Assembly: GCF_030272615.1 (NCBI RefSeq) | Contig: NC_081412.1 | Coordinates: 97,957,796-98,021,795 of the forward strand | Length of the DNA stretch: 64,000 bases | DNA from: Cryptomeria japonica | Taxonomy: Eukaryota > Streptophyta > Pinopsida > Cupressales > Cupressaceae | Direction: 5' to 3' | In this document: in pieces, positions 1-11,460 of the stretch | Layout: every line of letters starts with the position of its first letter | Numbering within the stretch: the stretch's first letter is position 1 | The notes under the pieces: model-generated | Seen by the model: only the letters and a program-made list of their open reading frames with translations | What the model was told of the DNA's origin: nothing | The model's database searches: none | Translations under genes and position numbers: made by a program

Positions 1-765
1 AAATTTAATTAAATATAATTAAGTCTATAAAGCTCTTTTTCGAGTGGAAGTTTAAAATAATTAAATAGACTTAAAAATAGACCCAAAAAGTGACACGAGT
101 ATGGTGACATGCCAAAAAAAGGACAGAAGTCTCAAGTCATGGGACCCATGACATCTAAAAACAGGTACCATCGTCCATTGAATGAACAAAGATTAACGGC
201 TTAGGGTGAATTTCGGCCCGAATGTGGGAAGTGAACACATTTGTGAGAACTTCGCCTGGAATTGAACATTTTAAATTTAATTAAATTTAATTAAGTCTAT
301 AACTATAAGTATAAAGGTCTTTTTCAGGCGGAAGTTTAAAATGATTAAACAGATCCGAAAAGTGACACGAGTATGGTGGCGTGCCCAAAAACTGACAGAA
401 GTCATGGGACCCATGACAACTGACAACAGGTACCATCGTCTGTTGGATGAGCAAAGATCAATGGCTTAGGGTGGATTTCGGCCTGAATGTGGGAAGTGAA
501 TACATTTGTGAGAACTTCGCCTAGAATTGAAATGTTTTAAATTTATTTAAATATAATTAAGTCTATAAAGCTCTTTTTCAAGCGGAAGTTTAAAATTATT
601 AAATAAACTTAAAAAATAGACCCTTAAAGTCACAATAGGTACCCTGGTCCCTCATCCGTTGGATGAGAAAAGATCAACGACTTAGGGTGGATTTCAGCCC
701 AAATGTGGGAAGTGAACACATTTGTGAAAACTTCACCCAGAATTGAACGTTTTACATTTAATGTC
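1..765. repeat. Three imperfect tandem copies of a ~270 bp repeat
   Basis: Three successive units start near 1, 276 and 541. Each opens with an AT-rich AATTTAATTAAAT stretch, followed by AAGTCTATAA, a CTTTTTC block, GGAAGTTTAAAAT, a TGGGACCCATGACA block (absent from the third unit), the GGTACC block, GATTTCGGCC and GTGGGAAGTGAA. The third copy has lost about 50 bp in the middle. No coding potential is visible. It could be a satellite-like array or internal repeats of an older element running off the left edge of the window. Confidence 0.8.
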
Positions 766-830
766 CTCAAAATTTATACTAAAGTAATGAATGTTTTGTC
801 CTTCGGCATCAAATAGTTATTAATAATAAT
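761..830. repeat. Left part of a ~95 bp tandem repeat split by element 1
   Basis: The segment from AATGTCCTCA to the LTR boundary recurs at 18188-18258 with a few substitutions. Joining 761-830 to 18164 onward gives one full unit followed by a second unit, so element 1 landed inside a pre-existing short tandem repeat. The last five bases, ATAAT (826-830), are the left copy of the target-site duplication. Confidence 0.8.
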
Positions 831-2024
831 TGTGTCGACTTGAATTTCATCCTTAGAATGCTACCTGCAACAAGTTAGTTTCACAAAATACCAATGGAAA
901 TGCTACAGGAAATCCAAACTCAACCAATGAAACTACATGAAATACATATGAAATAAAAATACTAATATTACCTTCATGGTTTATGTCTCATTGTGTCCTA
1001 ACTCCACTGTTTCTGGTTACAAATGGTGTGCTCTTAGACAATGCACTAATAGCTTCCAAGATGGCATATGAAGAATGGACTGATAACTGATAGTTCATAA
1101 ATGCTATGATATGCAATACTACATGATTATGCTAAAATTCTAATTGTTATTTGCTTCAAGATTAAAACTCACGGATGCACAAATTTCACAAATGATTTAC
1201 TTGAAAATGCACTTGAAGTCTAACTTGAAGATTCTTGAAGACTAACTCTCTCTCAACTGAAACTCTTGATTTTATAGACCTTGAGAGGATGAGATGATGT
1301 GGCTTAGATCAACGGTCATGATCAGATCTACAGATTTGGATGGTTGTGAGAAAAAGTGAAGGTTGAGAGAAAGGGGGAAGGAGAAGGCAAGTGTCACTCA
1401 TCTCACCTTGACTGGGTTGCTGACTGAGGGAATCTAGGGATGGTTGGAGAAGATTTAGGCATCAGAGGACAAGTGGACTCAAGTCCTTCCTAAGATGTAG
1501 GGGGTGTTGGAGAGAATATAGAAGATGGTTATGAAATATGTGTATGTACACAATATCCATTAAATTTGGAAGTTGGAGATAAATAATGAATTAATATTTA
1601 AGAAATATTAATTTCTTTAGCCACATGTTTGATGAGTTGGCAAAGGGAAGATGAAGTGGAGATGGAAGGTTAGTTGGAAAAGGGGGATTAAATAATTTTA
1701 GAAATTATTTAATATTTTGAGACTATAGGATAGGAGAATAACTATTAAATATTAGATATTTAATTGTTTGGAGAAGATAATTACATATTAGATATTTAAT
1801 TAACTTCGTTAAAAGGATAATTAAATATTTGATATTTAATTAATTAGAAGAATAGGATAGATGAATTAAGTAATAAATTATTTTAATTAAATTAATTAAT
1901 AGAAAGACATGAAAATGAATTAAATAAATTAATCTTTTCAAATTAACTATTTAATAGAAGAATAAATATTAAATAAATATAAAATATTTATTTAATCACT
2001 CATAGCCATTTTTCTATGTATACA
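831..2024 (-). repeat. Element 1 3' LTR
   Basis: 1194 bp, in element orientation starting TGTATACA and ending CGACACA. It aligns along its whole length with 16994-18158. A TATA-like CTATAAAATC lies at about 1268-1277 on the minus strand. Relative to the other LTR it retains about 20 bp near 1232-1253 that the 5' LTR lacks. The far part is very AT-rich, with ATTTAATTAA repeats. Confidence 0.95.
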
Positions 2025-2038
2025 TTTTGCCCCTCTTT
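2025..2038 (-). other. Element 1 polypurine tract
   Basis: Directly inside the 3' LTR the minus strand reads AAAGAGGGGCAAAA, a typical plus-strand priming polypurine tract. Its position right at the LTR boundary supports the boundary call. Confidence 0.9.
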
Positions 2039-3238
2039 GAAATGATGTCGAGACAACATTGTTTCAAAGATTAAATCAAGTCTCGATAATGCATCTGCTG
2101 GAGATTGAAAATCCTAATTGTGTGCCCCCTCAGGAGATTGATCGTGAAATTGTTGAACTTTGGTTTGAACAATTGATCTCATGATAATTGATAGAAACTC
2201 TGTCAATTAAATTCATTTGTAAAAAACCAATTAAATTGCCCCATTGAATAGCATTAATTACACTTCCAAATAGTAAATATAAAATTAACTAAGGTTAATT
2301 TTTATTTCATTGGTATCCTTGTCAACTTGTGAAGAAAATTTTCTTGGTGAGGTGGTGAAATGGTGATTCCTATGGAGAACCATCGATTTGAGTGTGTTTG
2401 ACGATATCAGCGACCTCCTGAGTATGGGTGTTCGGTATGTATCTTATCCCGAGCTTTTTTTCCAACTTGTTGTGCAACTTTTCATGCTTTTAGGCGCTTT
2501 TTTTTTTTTTTTCCTCGATTTTCGGCATTAGGTTAGTGTTTTTGCATTTTGATTTAGTGTATATGTAATTAGGTTTAGCGCATTTGCTCATGATAGTGCT
2601 TATGCTCATTTTGATAGCGCATATGTTAAGAATGTTAGCGCATATGCATAGATTAGCACTTATGATTTGTATGTTAGCGCATATGCATTGTGTTGTAGTG
2701 CTTCTGCATGTTTCGTGCATTCGTGCGTAGGGTTAGTTCTTTTGTTGAAAAAGTTAGTGCACATGCTTTGTTTTAGCACTTTTGCTCAATAGGATAGCAC
2801 ATATGCTCAAAATTGATGTTTTTGATAAGTGCAAAAGCTAAATATCACTTTGATGATTATATTTAACGTGTTTGATGTACATGTATGATTAATAGGGACT
2901 TGATTGATTGATTGTTTGATGTTGTTGGATAGATCGATTTGATTTGTTTTGATAGATGAGCTCTAAGAAACCAATTTAGTTTCCGATGCAAGAGCTTAGC
3001 AGAGTTTTGATTGAAACTTAGTGATTGATAGAAAACCATGATTGATAGGTTTTAAAAATGATTTGATAGCTTAAGTTGCTTCAATTTGATTTGATAGATA
3101 GATAGATAGATAGCATAAGTTGCTTCAGTTTGATTTGATACATAGATAGTGTAAGTTGCTTCAGTTTGATTTGATGGATAGATAATTGATGATTGATCTA
3201 ATTCTCTTGATAAATAGGAGAAACTTGATGTTCTCCAG
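2039..3238. other. Element 1 non-coding 3' region, LTR side
   Basis: No gene is seen. It contains the TTAGCGC array (listed separately) and, at about 3060-3190, a GATA-type microsatellite with three copies of a longer GCTTCARTTTGATTTGAT unit. It lies immediately upstream of the antisense PMD ORF, so for that gene it would be the promoter or 5' leader region. Confidence 0.75.
2530..2830 (+). repeat. TTAGCGCATATGC array upstream of antisense ORF
   Basis: About 13 degenerate units with a spacing near 20 bp, with core TTAGYGCATATGC (for example at about 2574, 2617, 2635 and 2675). On the plus strand it reads toward the antisense PMD ORF that starts near 3240. The reverse-complement form makes up the array at 16625-16925 in the leader of gag. 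The role is unknown; regular ~20 bp spacing would place repeated sites on the same face of the helix. Confidence 0.85.
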
Positions 3239-5360
3239 TGTCGGGAGAAATTACCGGCAGTACATCGTTTAGTGCCAGAGCTGACACAGACAGAGGTTAG
3301 ACATATAGATGCCTATGGTTTACGTCATCTGTTGTATATGCCTGAGATTACGCATAATAGAGGATTGTTGACGGTGTTAGCCGAGAGATGGCATAGTGAG
3401 CATAACACTTTCCACTTGCCCATGGGTGAGATTAGTGTGATGCTCGAGGATGTCTATAGGATTCTGCACATCCCAGTGACTAGCAAGTTAGCGCAGTATG
3501 ATTTTTAGGATCGTGTTGGGACAGAGGCTTGCAGAGGTATTTTTGCTGATGATAGCATCGCTAGAGGAGAGATTCGATTGGAGGATATGGTGATGTATTA
3601 TGAGACTCTCCCTGTGATTCTTTTTGGTTTGATTGGAGGATTTATTTGTCCTGATAGGTGATCACAAGGTTTTTTTGTTGGATGGGGTGAGATTCTCCTG
3701 AGTATGATGCAACATCATACTCGATATGCTTGGGGTGTTTGTATGTTGGAAAATTTATATCATGATCTTCATCAGGTGGTGTATGATGAGAGTGCTAGTT
3801 TGTCTACAGGATGCACTTTATTGCAAATCTAGTGCTGGGAGCACATTGTTGTGACTCAGCCTATCTATCACAGAGTTCATGGAGAGAGAGAGCCATATGT
3901 GTATTTCTATGCAGGTATCCTTACTCAGCATAAGCTGGGTAAGATGGAGTATTGGCATTGGGTGCTTTATTCATTGGATAGCATTACTTGGAGACCACAT
4001 GTTGATTGTGAGTCATGGATGGATGATGCATGAACATTACCATTTATCATGCAGAGTAGATATCTCATTGGTTGGACTCCTTACATTGTTGAGCGACGGT
4101 TGATTAGTCACATTCTTAGACAGTTTAGTATGATCCAGCTTATGCCTATTGGTGTGATGATATATGCTTAGTGGTACATAGATAAGCACGATTAGGGACC
4201 TTCCTTGTCATTTGAGATGCTCGCAAAAAGTTTCTTGCTACTCCGAGAGTGGCTTATGATGTGAGATTACACATTCTTGATCCTGGGGTTACTGCAGATT
4301 ATGCTCAGTACATACTAGCTCATCCATTTCCTTGTATTACTAATCCAGCAGATCCTCCTCCCAGCTTAGGAGATGAGGATGATGATTCAGATGATCCAGG
4401 TGTGAGGAGACATAGATGGAGACAAGAGCTTAGAGATGCTCAGGAGGCTGGGGGAGATGGAGTGGGGATGGAGGTGGTGGTGGTGGTGGTAGGAGACCTG
4501 GATGGAGGGGAGGTCAATTGAGAGTCTATGGAGGACAGTTTGGACCGGTTGGCAAGATTGGGAGACCACATCCTATGGGTGAGAGGGATGTTGGATGGAT
4601 TAGGAGGGAGCATGGTAGGGCAGGGATGAGATCACTGAGAGGCTTTCCATTGATGGGAGGAGGCAGGATGATTGGACTAGATGGGAGTTACGGGAGAGGC
4701 ATTGATTTTGGTCAGATTCAGACCCTAGGGTTATTGTAGCTCATGGTGGAGATGATGAGGATCCTGAGGATCATGTTCCCCTTATTAGACGATGGGTTGC
4801 GAGAGCTACTTAGATGGAGATTCCAATAGGTGGATAGGGAGGTGGTGAGGAGGGGATTGGGGTTCATGCACCATAGCAGGATTTGCCAAAGTAGGATGCA
4901 CCAGAGCATGATATACCAGAGAAGGATTCACCACAGTATGATATGCCAAAGCAAGAGACCATTGATAGTCTTAGAGAATAGATTGATCAGCTTTGAGCAC
5001 AGGTGCAGACTCTCATGGCTGAGAGGGATAGAGTTGTTAGGAGATAGCAGGATACTTAGGGCCTTCTTGATCATATTCAGCAGGTTGGATTAGGTACTCT
5101 CTCGACTGACACTGTAAGAGAACTAGTTCGAGCTAGGAAGGAGACTTCCCACTAGTGACGATGATATGAGGAGGCAATTGTAAAGAGCCAAAGAGTAGGT
5201 ATTTATCATACCACCGTGTTGATGGATACTAGCAGTGGTGGGGTCATGGGACCTCCTCAAAGGAGTGGTGATCATGGGAGATAGGCATATGGAAGATCTT
5301 CTCGCCCATAGCCACAAAGACAGACAAAGTTAGGTGGGAGTGGTACTGGACAGCCATGAC
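3239..5360 (+). pseudogene. Antisense plant mobile domain (PMD) ORF of element 1
   Basis: Read on the plus strand, opposite to gag-pol, it gives a recognisable plant mobile domain (the MAIN/aminotransferase-like family). Seen are FHLPMGEISVMLEDVYRIL near 3410-3470 and ITWRPHVDC near 3985. A 4370-4400 acidic stretch (DEDDDSDD) and a low-complexity Gly/Arg-rich tail follow. The first part reads in one frame with several stop codons, then shifts frame near 4240. PMD proteins are plant-specific and occur both as host genes and inside transposons; function is poorly known. Extra antisense ORFs between pol and the 3' LTR are documented for Tat-lineage elements such as Grande. This copy is a pseudogene. 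Confidence 0.8.
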
Positions 5361-7069
5361 TTGATTTGGAGGCACTTGTATTGTTTATCTTATATCATTG
5401 TATACTTGGACTTTTATTGTTTTTATGATGATCTATATGCAGACATGGATTCTATATGATGATGATCTTTATTACGTTACTCTATTTGATGATGATCTAT
5501 ATGCTTTGATTATATGGATGCAGTAATTAGATGGATGATGATATTTATGCATGTTACTCTATTTGATGATAATGCTTCATATGAAAATGCTTTTATTGAT
5601 TTTTTATTTTGATGACCATGGATGCAAATGAAAAATGATTACTAAGTTAAATGATATGTAAATGATGTAAATGCAATCATCTATATGGAAATGTGAAGGA
5701 ATGATTGATTTTCTTTTTATTTATATGTAATGCTTATAACGATTATGAATCTAAGTGTAAAGATGTAACTAAATGAATGATAATGCAAATAATAATGATG
5801 ATACACTACATGATGAATAAAATGCACTTAATTGATTACAAATTAATGCAATGGTTTATATAAAACTAAATGAAAATGGATAATGATTAAAATGATTCTA
5901 AAAATGAATGTACCTACAATGATTAAATGCAAATTGTTTTTGTTTGTCCAAGTATACTCAATCTTTATTTATGATTGTTGATCTATTAATAAAATGATAT
6001 GCTTATAATGCAGATGAATAATGAGCTAATGAAATGATTTAACTAAAAATGATATTTCCATTCTTCATATGCTATCTTTGTAATTGTGCTTTGATTTCAT
6101 CATTGAGCTTTAAAATGTTGTAAGAAAATACAAGCAACTTGACATAATAATTCAAGATGACTTGAGTATTCCTTACATGGATTTTTATATAGAAAGTTAA
6201 TACAAGCAACTTGATATAATGGATCAAATTGACCTAAGTATTGCTTGCAGAACAGATAAGGATTATCCCCTTTCATGCATGACTTGGAACGTCCTCCTTG
6301 ATCTTATGTCAATCATATCCTGAGATAAGTACATACCGTAGAAAGAGATAAACCACAAACAACCATCAAAGAAAATAATCATGCCTCATCATAGCTTCTC
6401 TAGTCATGGACATCCTTGAGTTGCATAGAGTACATGATTAGCAATAAAATCAAGATAGAAACACTAAATCTTGCAAGTCATTCACATGTTCTTATGGTCA
6501 TTAACTGATATAATCATCTTGATCAATGATCTTTGATAATCCCATATTACTTGCTGGTTGATTCTTGGTTTTATGAGTGTCATGATTCAGTTGTTATGAA
6601 ATGCCTTGATTTGCATTGCTTTGTTGCTCGTTATCTATTTTAAAATCCTAGGTGTTTTTGGTCTTTCTAAGTTTTCTGAATATTTTGGGATTTTCAAATA
6701 TTCAAAAGATCACCTTAGCAAAAGGAATTAGGATTTTGGCCCGAGTGGAAACAAAAATTTATTATGAATGTATGAATTGATCAAGATCCAAACCATAGCA
6801 GGATACAAATGCAGATATGATTGATTTTGATAAAATCTAAGATAGTGACTACAACAAGTATGTCAAAGATTGATAACTGTTGGTAAACTGCATATTTCTT
6901 TGCTAAATGGTTCAGAGCAATGGATGTGAAAGATGGAATGGATAAGCTAAGATATATGGAAGTGATAGATGTGATAGGATGGAGTGGATAGGTGCGTAAG
7001 CAATCTCATAGATGGAGGAACTCACTTTGTAGATAGCGCCTGTTTACCAGACTTTTACCATTTAAATTT
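5361..7069. other. Element 1 non-coding region between antisense ORF and pol
   Basis: AT-rich with many ATGAT runs from 5400 to 6010; no convincing ORF on either strand. A block at about 6360-6470 (around CTAGTCATGGACATCCTTGA) is recognisably conserved in element 2 at 30110-30190 although both elements are otherwise diverged here. It lies 3' of both convergent genes. Confidence 0.7.
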
Positions 7070-7205
7070 ATTGCATTTTTTTTCATTTTTTGATTTTTTC
7101 CATGACTTTATAGGCTTTTTGTTGATTTTTTAAGGAATTTATATACTTTTTGTTGATTTTTTCAGGACTTTATATGCTTTTTGTTGATTTTTTCAGGACT
7201 TTATA
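7070..7205. repeat. T-rich ~38 bp tandem repeat next to integrase stop
   Basis: Four units of roughly GACTTTATATGC plus TTTTTGTTGATTTTTTCAG. On the plus strand each unit contains a polypyrimidine run followed by CAGGA. The same kind of T-rich repeat with TTTTTTCAGGA lies in the corresponding place in element 2 (30540-30905). It sits at the junction of the two convergent transcription units. Confidence 0.75.
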
Positions 7206-8397
7206 TCTCAAGCATAGAATTTCTTGAGATGGATAGAATTGATAGGTTCATCAAACCAATCACCTTCAGGGTATATAACTTGTATGCTCCTGATCCATAT
7301 GTTGCTACTATGACAAAAGGTCCTAGCCAATTTGGTTCAAATTTTCCCTTCTTTTCTCGATCTTGTTGATTTCTTGGATTCTCCCTTAGAACTATATCTC
7401 CAATCTGAAAAATGTGCGGCTTGACTCTGTGGTTATAACTTCTTGCCATTCTTTTTTGATATACTTTCAAATGATCTGTTGCATTTGGGCGATGTTCCTG
7501 AATCAGTTCTAGTTCCTGGAGTCGAGAGACTCATTGTTCTTCTTCTGGTATCAGACCTTGCAAGGATACTCATAGAGAAGGTATATCTACTTCTATAGGT
7601 AATATGGCTTCTAATCCATAGACCAAACAATATGGAGTTGCCCCTATTGGAGTGCGGATGCTAGTTTAGTATGCCCAAAGAGCAGGATTTAGCTGAATGT
7701 GCCAGCCTTTTCCAGCTTCGTTGACTATTTTCTTCAAGATTTTCAAGATAGTTTTGTTTGATGCCTCAGCTTGACCATTTCCCTGTGGATAATATGGAGT
7801 AGAAAACCTATGTTGGATATGAAATTGTTCACATAGCTCCTTCACATCTTGATTTTTGAATGGTCTTCCATTATCAGTGATAATGGTCATAGGAACTTCA
7901 TAGTGACAGATTATATAATTCAAAATAAATGATGATATTTGTTTTCCTGTCACTATTGTTAAAGGCACTGCTTCAATCTATTTCGTAAAATATTCAGTAG
8001 CAATCAGAATAAACTTATGTCCATTAGAAGATGAGGGATTTATCTTTCCTACCAAATCAAGGCCCCATTGTGAAAATGGCCATGATCCTGTCATAGGATA
8101 TAACTCTTGTGTTGTTGCATGAATGAGATTCCCATGGATCTGACATTGTTTACATTTTCTAGCATATGTGAATGAATCTCTCTCCATAGGAGGCCAATAG
8201 TAACCCATACAAAGAGCTTTCTTAGCCAATGTTAAACCACTTGAATGTGTGCCACAAATACCTGCATGAATGTCATTAAGAACTTTCTCAGATTCTTCTT
8301 GTTCAAGACATCTCAACAAAGTATCATCTAGACCACTCCTATATAGGATATCAGCAATAATAGTATAGTGAGAGGAATAATGAATAAAATTCCTTCT
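7201..8397 (-). pseudogene. Element 1 integrase
   Basis: Ty3/gypsy integrase that would insert the cDNA into the genome. The N-terminal HHCC zinc finger is seen at about 8260-8150 (GICGTHSSG then KCKQCQ). The catalytic core has D in GLDLVGK (about 8055), D in ITDNGRPF (about 7880) and E in GQAEASNK (about 7765), so all three DDE residues are present. A C-terminal GPF/Y-like segment (PNWLGPFVIV) follows near 7320. One reading frame covers 8817 to 7201, but it is broken by in-frame stops after TEYFTK, after LNPALWAY and twice near 7520-7590. Reads continuously with the upstream RNase H, as expected for one polyprotein. Confidence 0.9.
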
Positions 8398-9085
8398 CTA
8401 ATTGCAAGATAAGTCAAGAGGAAGGATATTTTCTTTTAAATACTGAAAAGTTTGACCATATGAGGATTGACTGGTTCCTGATATATTGGAAATTTGGTAG
8501 GTATGCTGGGATTGAATGGTAGGGGTTAAGATATCTTCCATGAGAAATTCATAACATTGTTGATTCTCCTTATTTTGCAAGAGAGGTGCTATTGTAGCCA
8601 TTGCATCTGCTGCTTTATTCTCATTTCTTGGAATCTGGGTGAATGATATTTCTTTAAAGTGTTCTTTAAACTCCTCTACCAGTTGTTTGTATGGCATAAG
8701 CTTATCATCCTTTGTTTTATATTCATTATTTATTTTGTTTATGATAGGTTGTGAATCACCATATACATATAGTTCTTTGATGTTCCATTCAATGGCCATT
8801 TTAAGCCCAATAGCCAATGCTTCATACTCTGCAGTATTATTGGTGCATGGAAACCATAGTATATATGATTTTGGGATTTCGTGTCCCTGAGGTGTGATGA
8901 AAAAGATTCATGTGCCTAATCCATATTGTGTATAAGAGCCATCAAAGTATAATTACCAAAAGTTTGTACTTACTGTCAAGATATCTGCATTAGGAAATTC
9001 GATGTGCAAAGGCACGTCATTTTATAAAGGTGCATCAGCCAATTGATCAGCGATGACTTGTCCCTTGATAGCTTTCTGGTCAACA
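8398..9085 (-). pseudogene. Element 1 second (archaeal-type) RNase H
   Basis: A second RNase H domain after the RT-linked one. Catalytic residues expected for the family are visible: D in YFDGSY (near 8940), E in TAEYEAL (near 8825), D in YGDSQP (near 8755) and D in NKAADAMA (near 8605). A second, archaeal-like RNase H before integrase is the known hallmark of the Tat lineage. It is frameshifted relative to RT at about 9080 and holds a few stops near 8890-8960. Confidence 0.85.
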
Positions 9086-10460
9086 TTACTCTATATCAAA
9101 TTCACTCAATATCATAACCCATTTGGCTAGTCTCCTTGTCACTGTTGACTTACTCAACAAATATTTGCGGGGATCTATCTTTGCTATTAGTTTCATAGAA
9201 TGAATCAACATATAATGTCGAAGCTTCTGAGTTGCAAATACAACTACTAGACATGTCTTTTCTATAGAGGGATAATATATTTCATAACCAACAAGCATTC
9301 TACTGATATAATAAATTTCTCTTTCTTTTCCTTCATCATCATGTTGAGCTAGGAGAGCTCCTAATGATACATTTGTTACTGAGATATAGAGTAGCAATGG
9401 TTTCCCTTTGGTTGTTGATACCAGTACTAGAGGACTCATAAGATATTCTTTTATTTGCAAAAAAGATTCTTCACATTTGAGATCCCATTTGAATGGAATA
9501 TTTTTATGTAGAGGATGGGTGAATGGAAGACATCTATCTGCTAACTGAGAAACAAATCTCTTGGTTGATTGCAATCTTCCTTGTAAAGATCACAATTGAC
9601 TTATGTTCCTAGGTGACTCCATCTCCATGATAGCTTTGACTTTTTCAGGATCTATCTCAATTCCACTAGCTGATATAATGTACCCAAGGAGCTTTCCATA
9701 GGTTACCCCAAATGCGCATTTCTTTGGATTTAATCTCAATTGATATCTTTCCAACCTGTCAAAAATCTTGCTTAAGATGTTCAAATGTTCTTGTGTTGTA
9801 TGAGATTTTGCAAGTATGTCATCGACATAATCTTCCATAAATGTATGCATCATATCATGGAAAATTGTTGTCATAGCCTATTGATAAGTCACTCCTGTAT
9901 TATTAAGCCCAAATGGCATAACATTCCAACAATATGTTCCCCATGCATATGTGAAAGTTGTCTTTTCTTGATCTTCAGGTGTAATTCTTATTTGATTATA
10001 TCCTGAGAAGCCATCCATTACTGAAAACATCTCATGTCATGCTGATAAGTCCACTATTAGATCAATGTTTGGTAGCGGGAAATCATTTTTTGGACATGCT
10101 TTATTCAGATCTCTGAAATCTATACACACTCTTATGCTTTTATTTGGTTTTTATACTGGTACAATACTTGAAACCCATTCTGGATAAGCAACAAATCTTA
10201 TAAAACCCACTTCTAGTAGTTTCTTCCGCTCAGTTTTTACAAGAAGAGCAATGTGTGGATGCATCTTTCGTACCTTTTGCTTAACTGGTTTTTCTTTTAA
10301 ATCCACATTAAGATGATGCATGATAAGATTTGGATTAAGTCCTAGCATATCTGCATAGGACCAAGCAAAATTTATTTGTCTTTGCTTAAAGAATTCCATG
10401 TATTCTTTCTTCTCTTTTTCTGATAATGAGGCAGCATAATGAAGTATTTTAGGATCCTTT
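9086..10460 (-). pseudogene. Element 1 reverse transcriptase and RT-linked RNase H
   Basis: RT reads on the minus strand from about 10400. Visible are HPHIALLVKTERKKLLE, VCIDFRDLNKACPKNDFPLP, MDGFSGYNQI and the catalytic YVDDIL box near 9820, then the gypsy-type LLGYIIS segment. The linked RNase H follows (SPLVLVSTTKGKPLLLYIS to EKTCLVVVFATQKLRHYML, about 9440-9210). In it the first catalytic Asp expected after LLLY is not present, so this domain is probably inactive and replaced by the second RNase H. In-frame stops near 10150, 10030, 9880 and 9590 break the frame; otherwise one frame covers 10399-9086. Confidence 0.92.
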
Positions 10461-10494
10461 GATGTACCAATGTTTACTGCTTCTATTGGTTCTA

Positions 10495-11460
10495 TCAGGA
10501 TAGCAGATCTCTCCTAAAAATATGCAAAAGAATGTCAAACTTTCCATCTTCTAGCGCCTCAAATAGGTTTTCACCATCAAATACGTCCTTTGTTTTCCCT
10601 TTTGATTGATTTAGTGTTTCCATGAAATGGTTTTCAGCAATAGGTCTCTTTCCTTGTTTTATTTCACTTTTGCGACTGGAAAGTTTGGCATTCTCTTGAC
10701 TATGAGAAACATCACTTGATTCTACAATGGAAGATATCTTAGGTGGGATGGATTCAACAGTGTTAAGGTATACAGCTAACTCATGATCATTGGAAAAGAC
10801 ATTCAATTCGAGGTTATCTAAATTATCCCAATCAATTAGTTCAGGATGAAGAAGGGGTAAATCATAATCACTGTCATCATTAGGTGCTTCAACGTTCATG
10901 ACACAATTATCATAACTTGGCATAGAATAGGTACTATCATAGATTAAATGTTTTTGATAACTGCCTTTCTCAAGTGTCTCCGAATTAGTCCTAACAAAAT
11001 CAATATTAGCGTTTTGTAGTTCACACTCAAGTGGTTCTTCAACTTACATATGTCCCTTAAATGAATGGATTATATTAACACACACATCTTTAATACTACA
11101 AATTCCTTCTTGATTGATCTCATTTGCATTTTGGAGTTGACATACTTGTGTACATGATAAAGAGGATTCTTTTGCTAGATTTTGTCTCCTTTCATACTCA
11201 ACTTCTTCTGGACTAATAGTCAATCTGACTTGACTATCTCTTAATTCTTTTATGGTTCTACCACATCTTAATACATCTTGTTCCTCTTTTGGTGAAAATG
11301 TTGTATTTCCAGATGCTTGATCTATCCTTGTTTGTACTCCTTGTGGCATTACTTCTTTGTCTTTGTCATTCCCTTTTCTTTTTGCATACGCCTCTTTCTT
11401 CTGAATTCTGAGTTTTTCTTGCCTTCTTTCTAACTCCATCTTTTGTTTTGTAATAGACAA
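10495..11460 (-). pseudogene. Element 1 spacer between protease and RT
   Basis: Two reading stretches (11460-11044 and 10923-10495) with no recognised domain. The first is rich in Lys/Glu/Arg and likely helical. The second is acidic, with DDSDYDLPLLHPELIDWDN. Similar acidic spacers precede RT in elements 2 and 4, so this is a poorly conserved linker of the polyprotein, not a separate gene. Confidence 0.6.

Noticed and set aside
2490-2830. Regular short repeats considered as a CRISPR array
   Set aside because: Units are degenerate, spacing ~20 bp without distinct spacers, no cas genes, and the context is a plant retrotransposon.
4718-5317. Several small frames on both strands near the end of the antisense ORF
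   Set aside because: They overlap the low-complexity, damaged C-terminal part of the PMD pseudogene and show no family resemblance.
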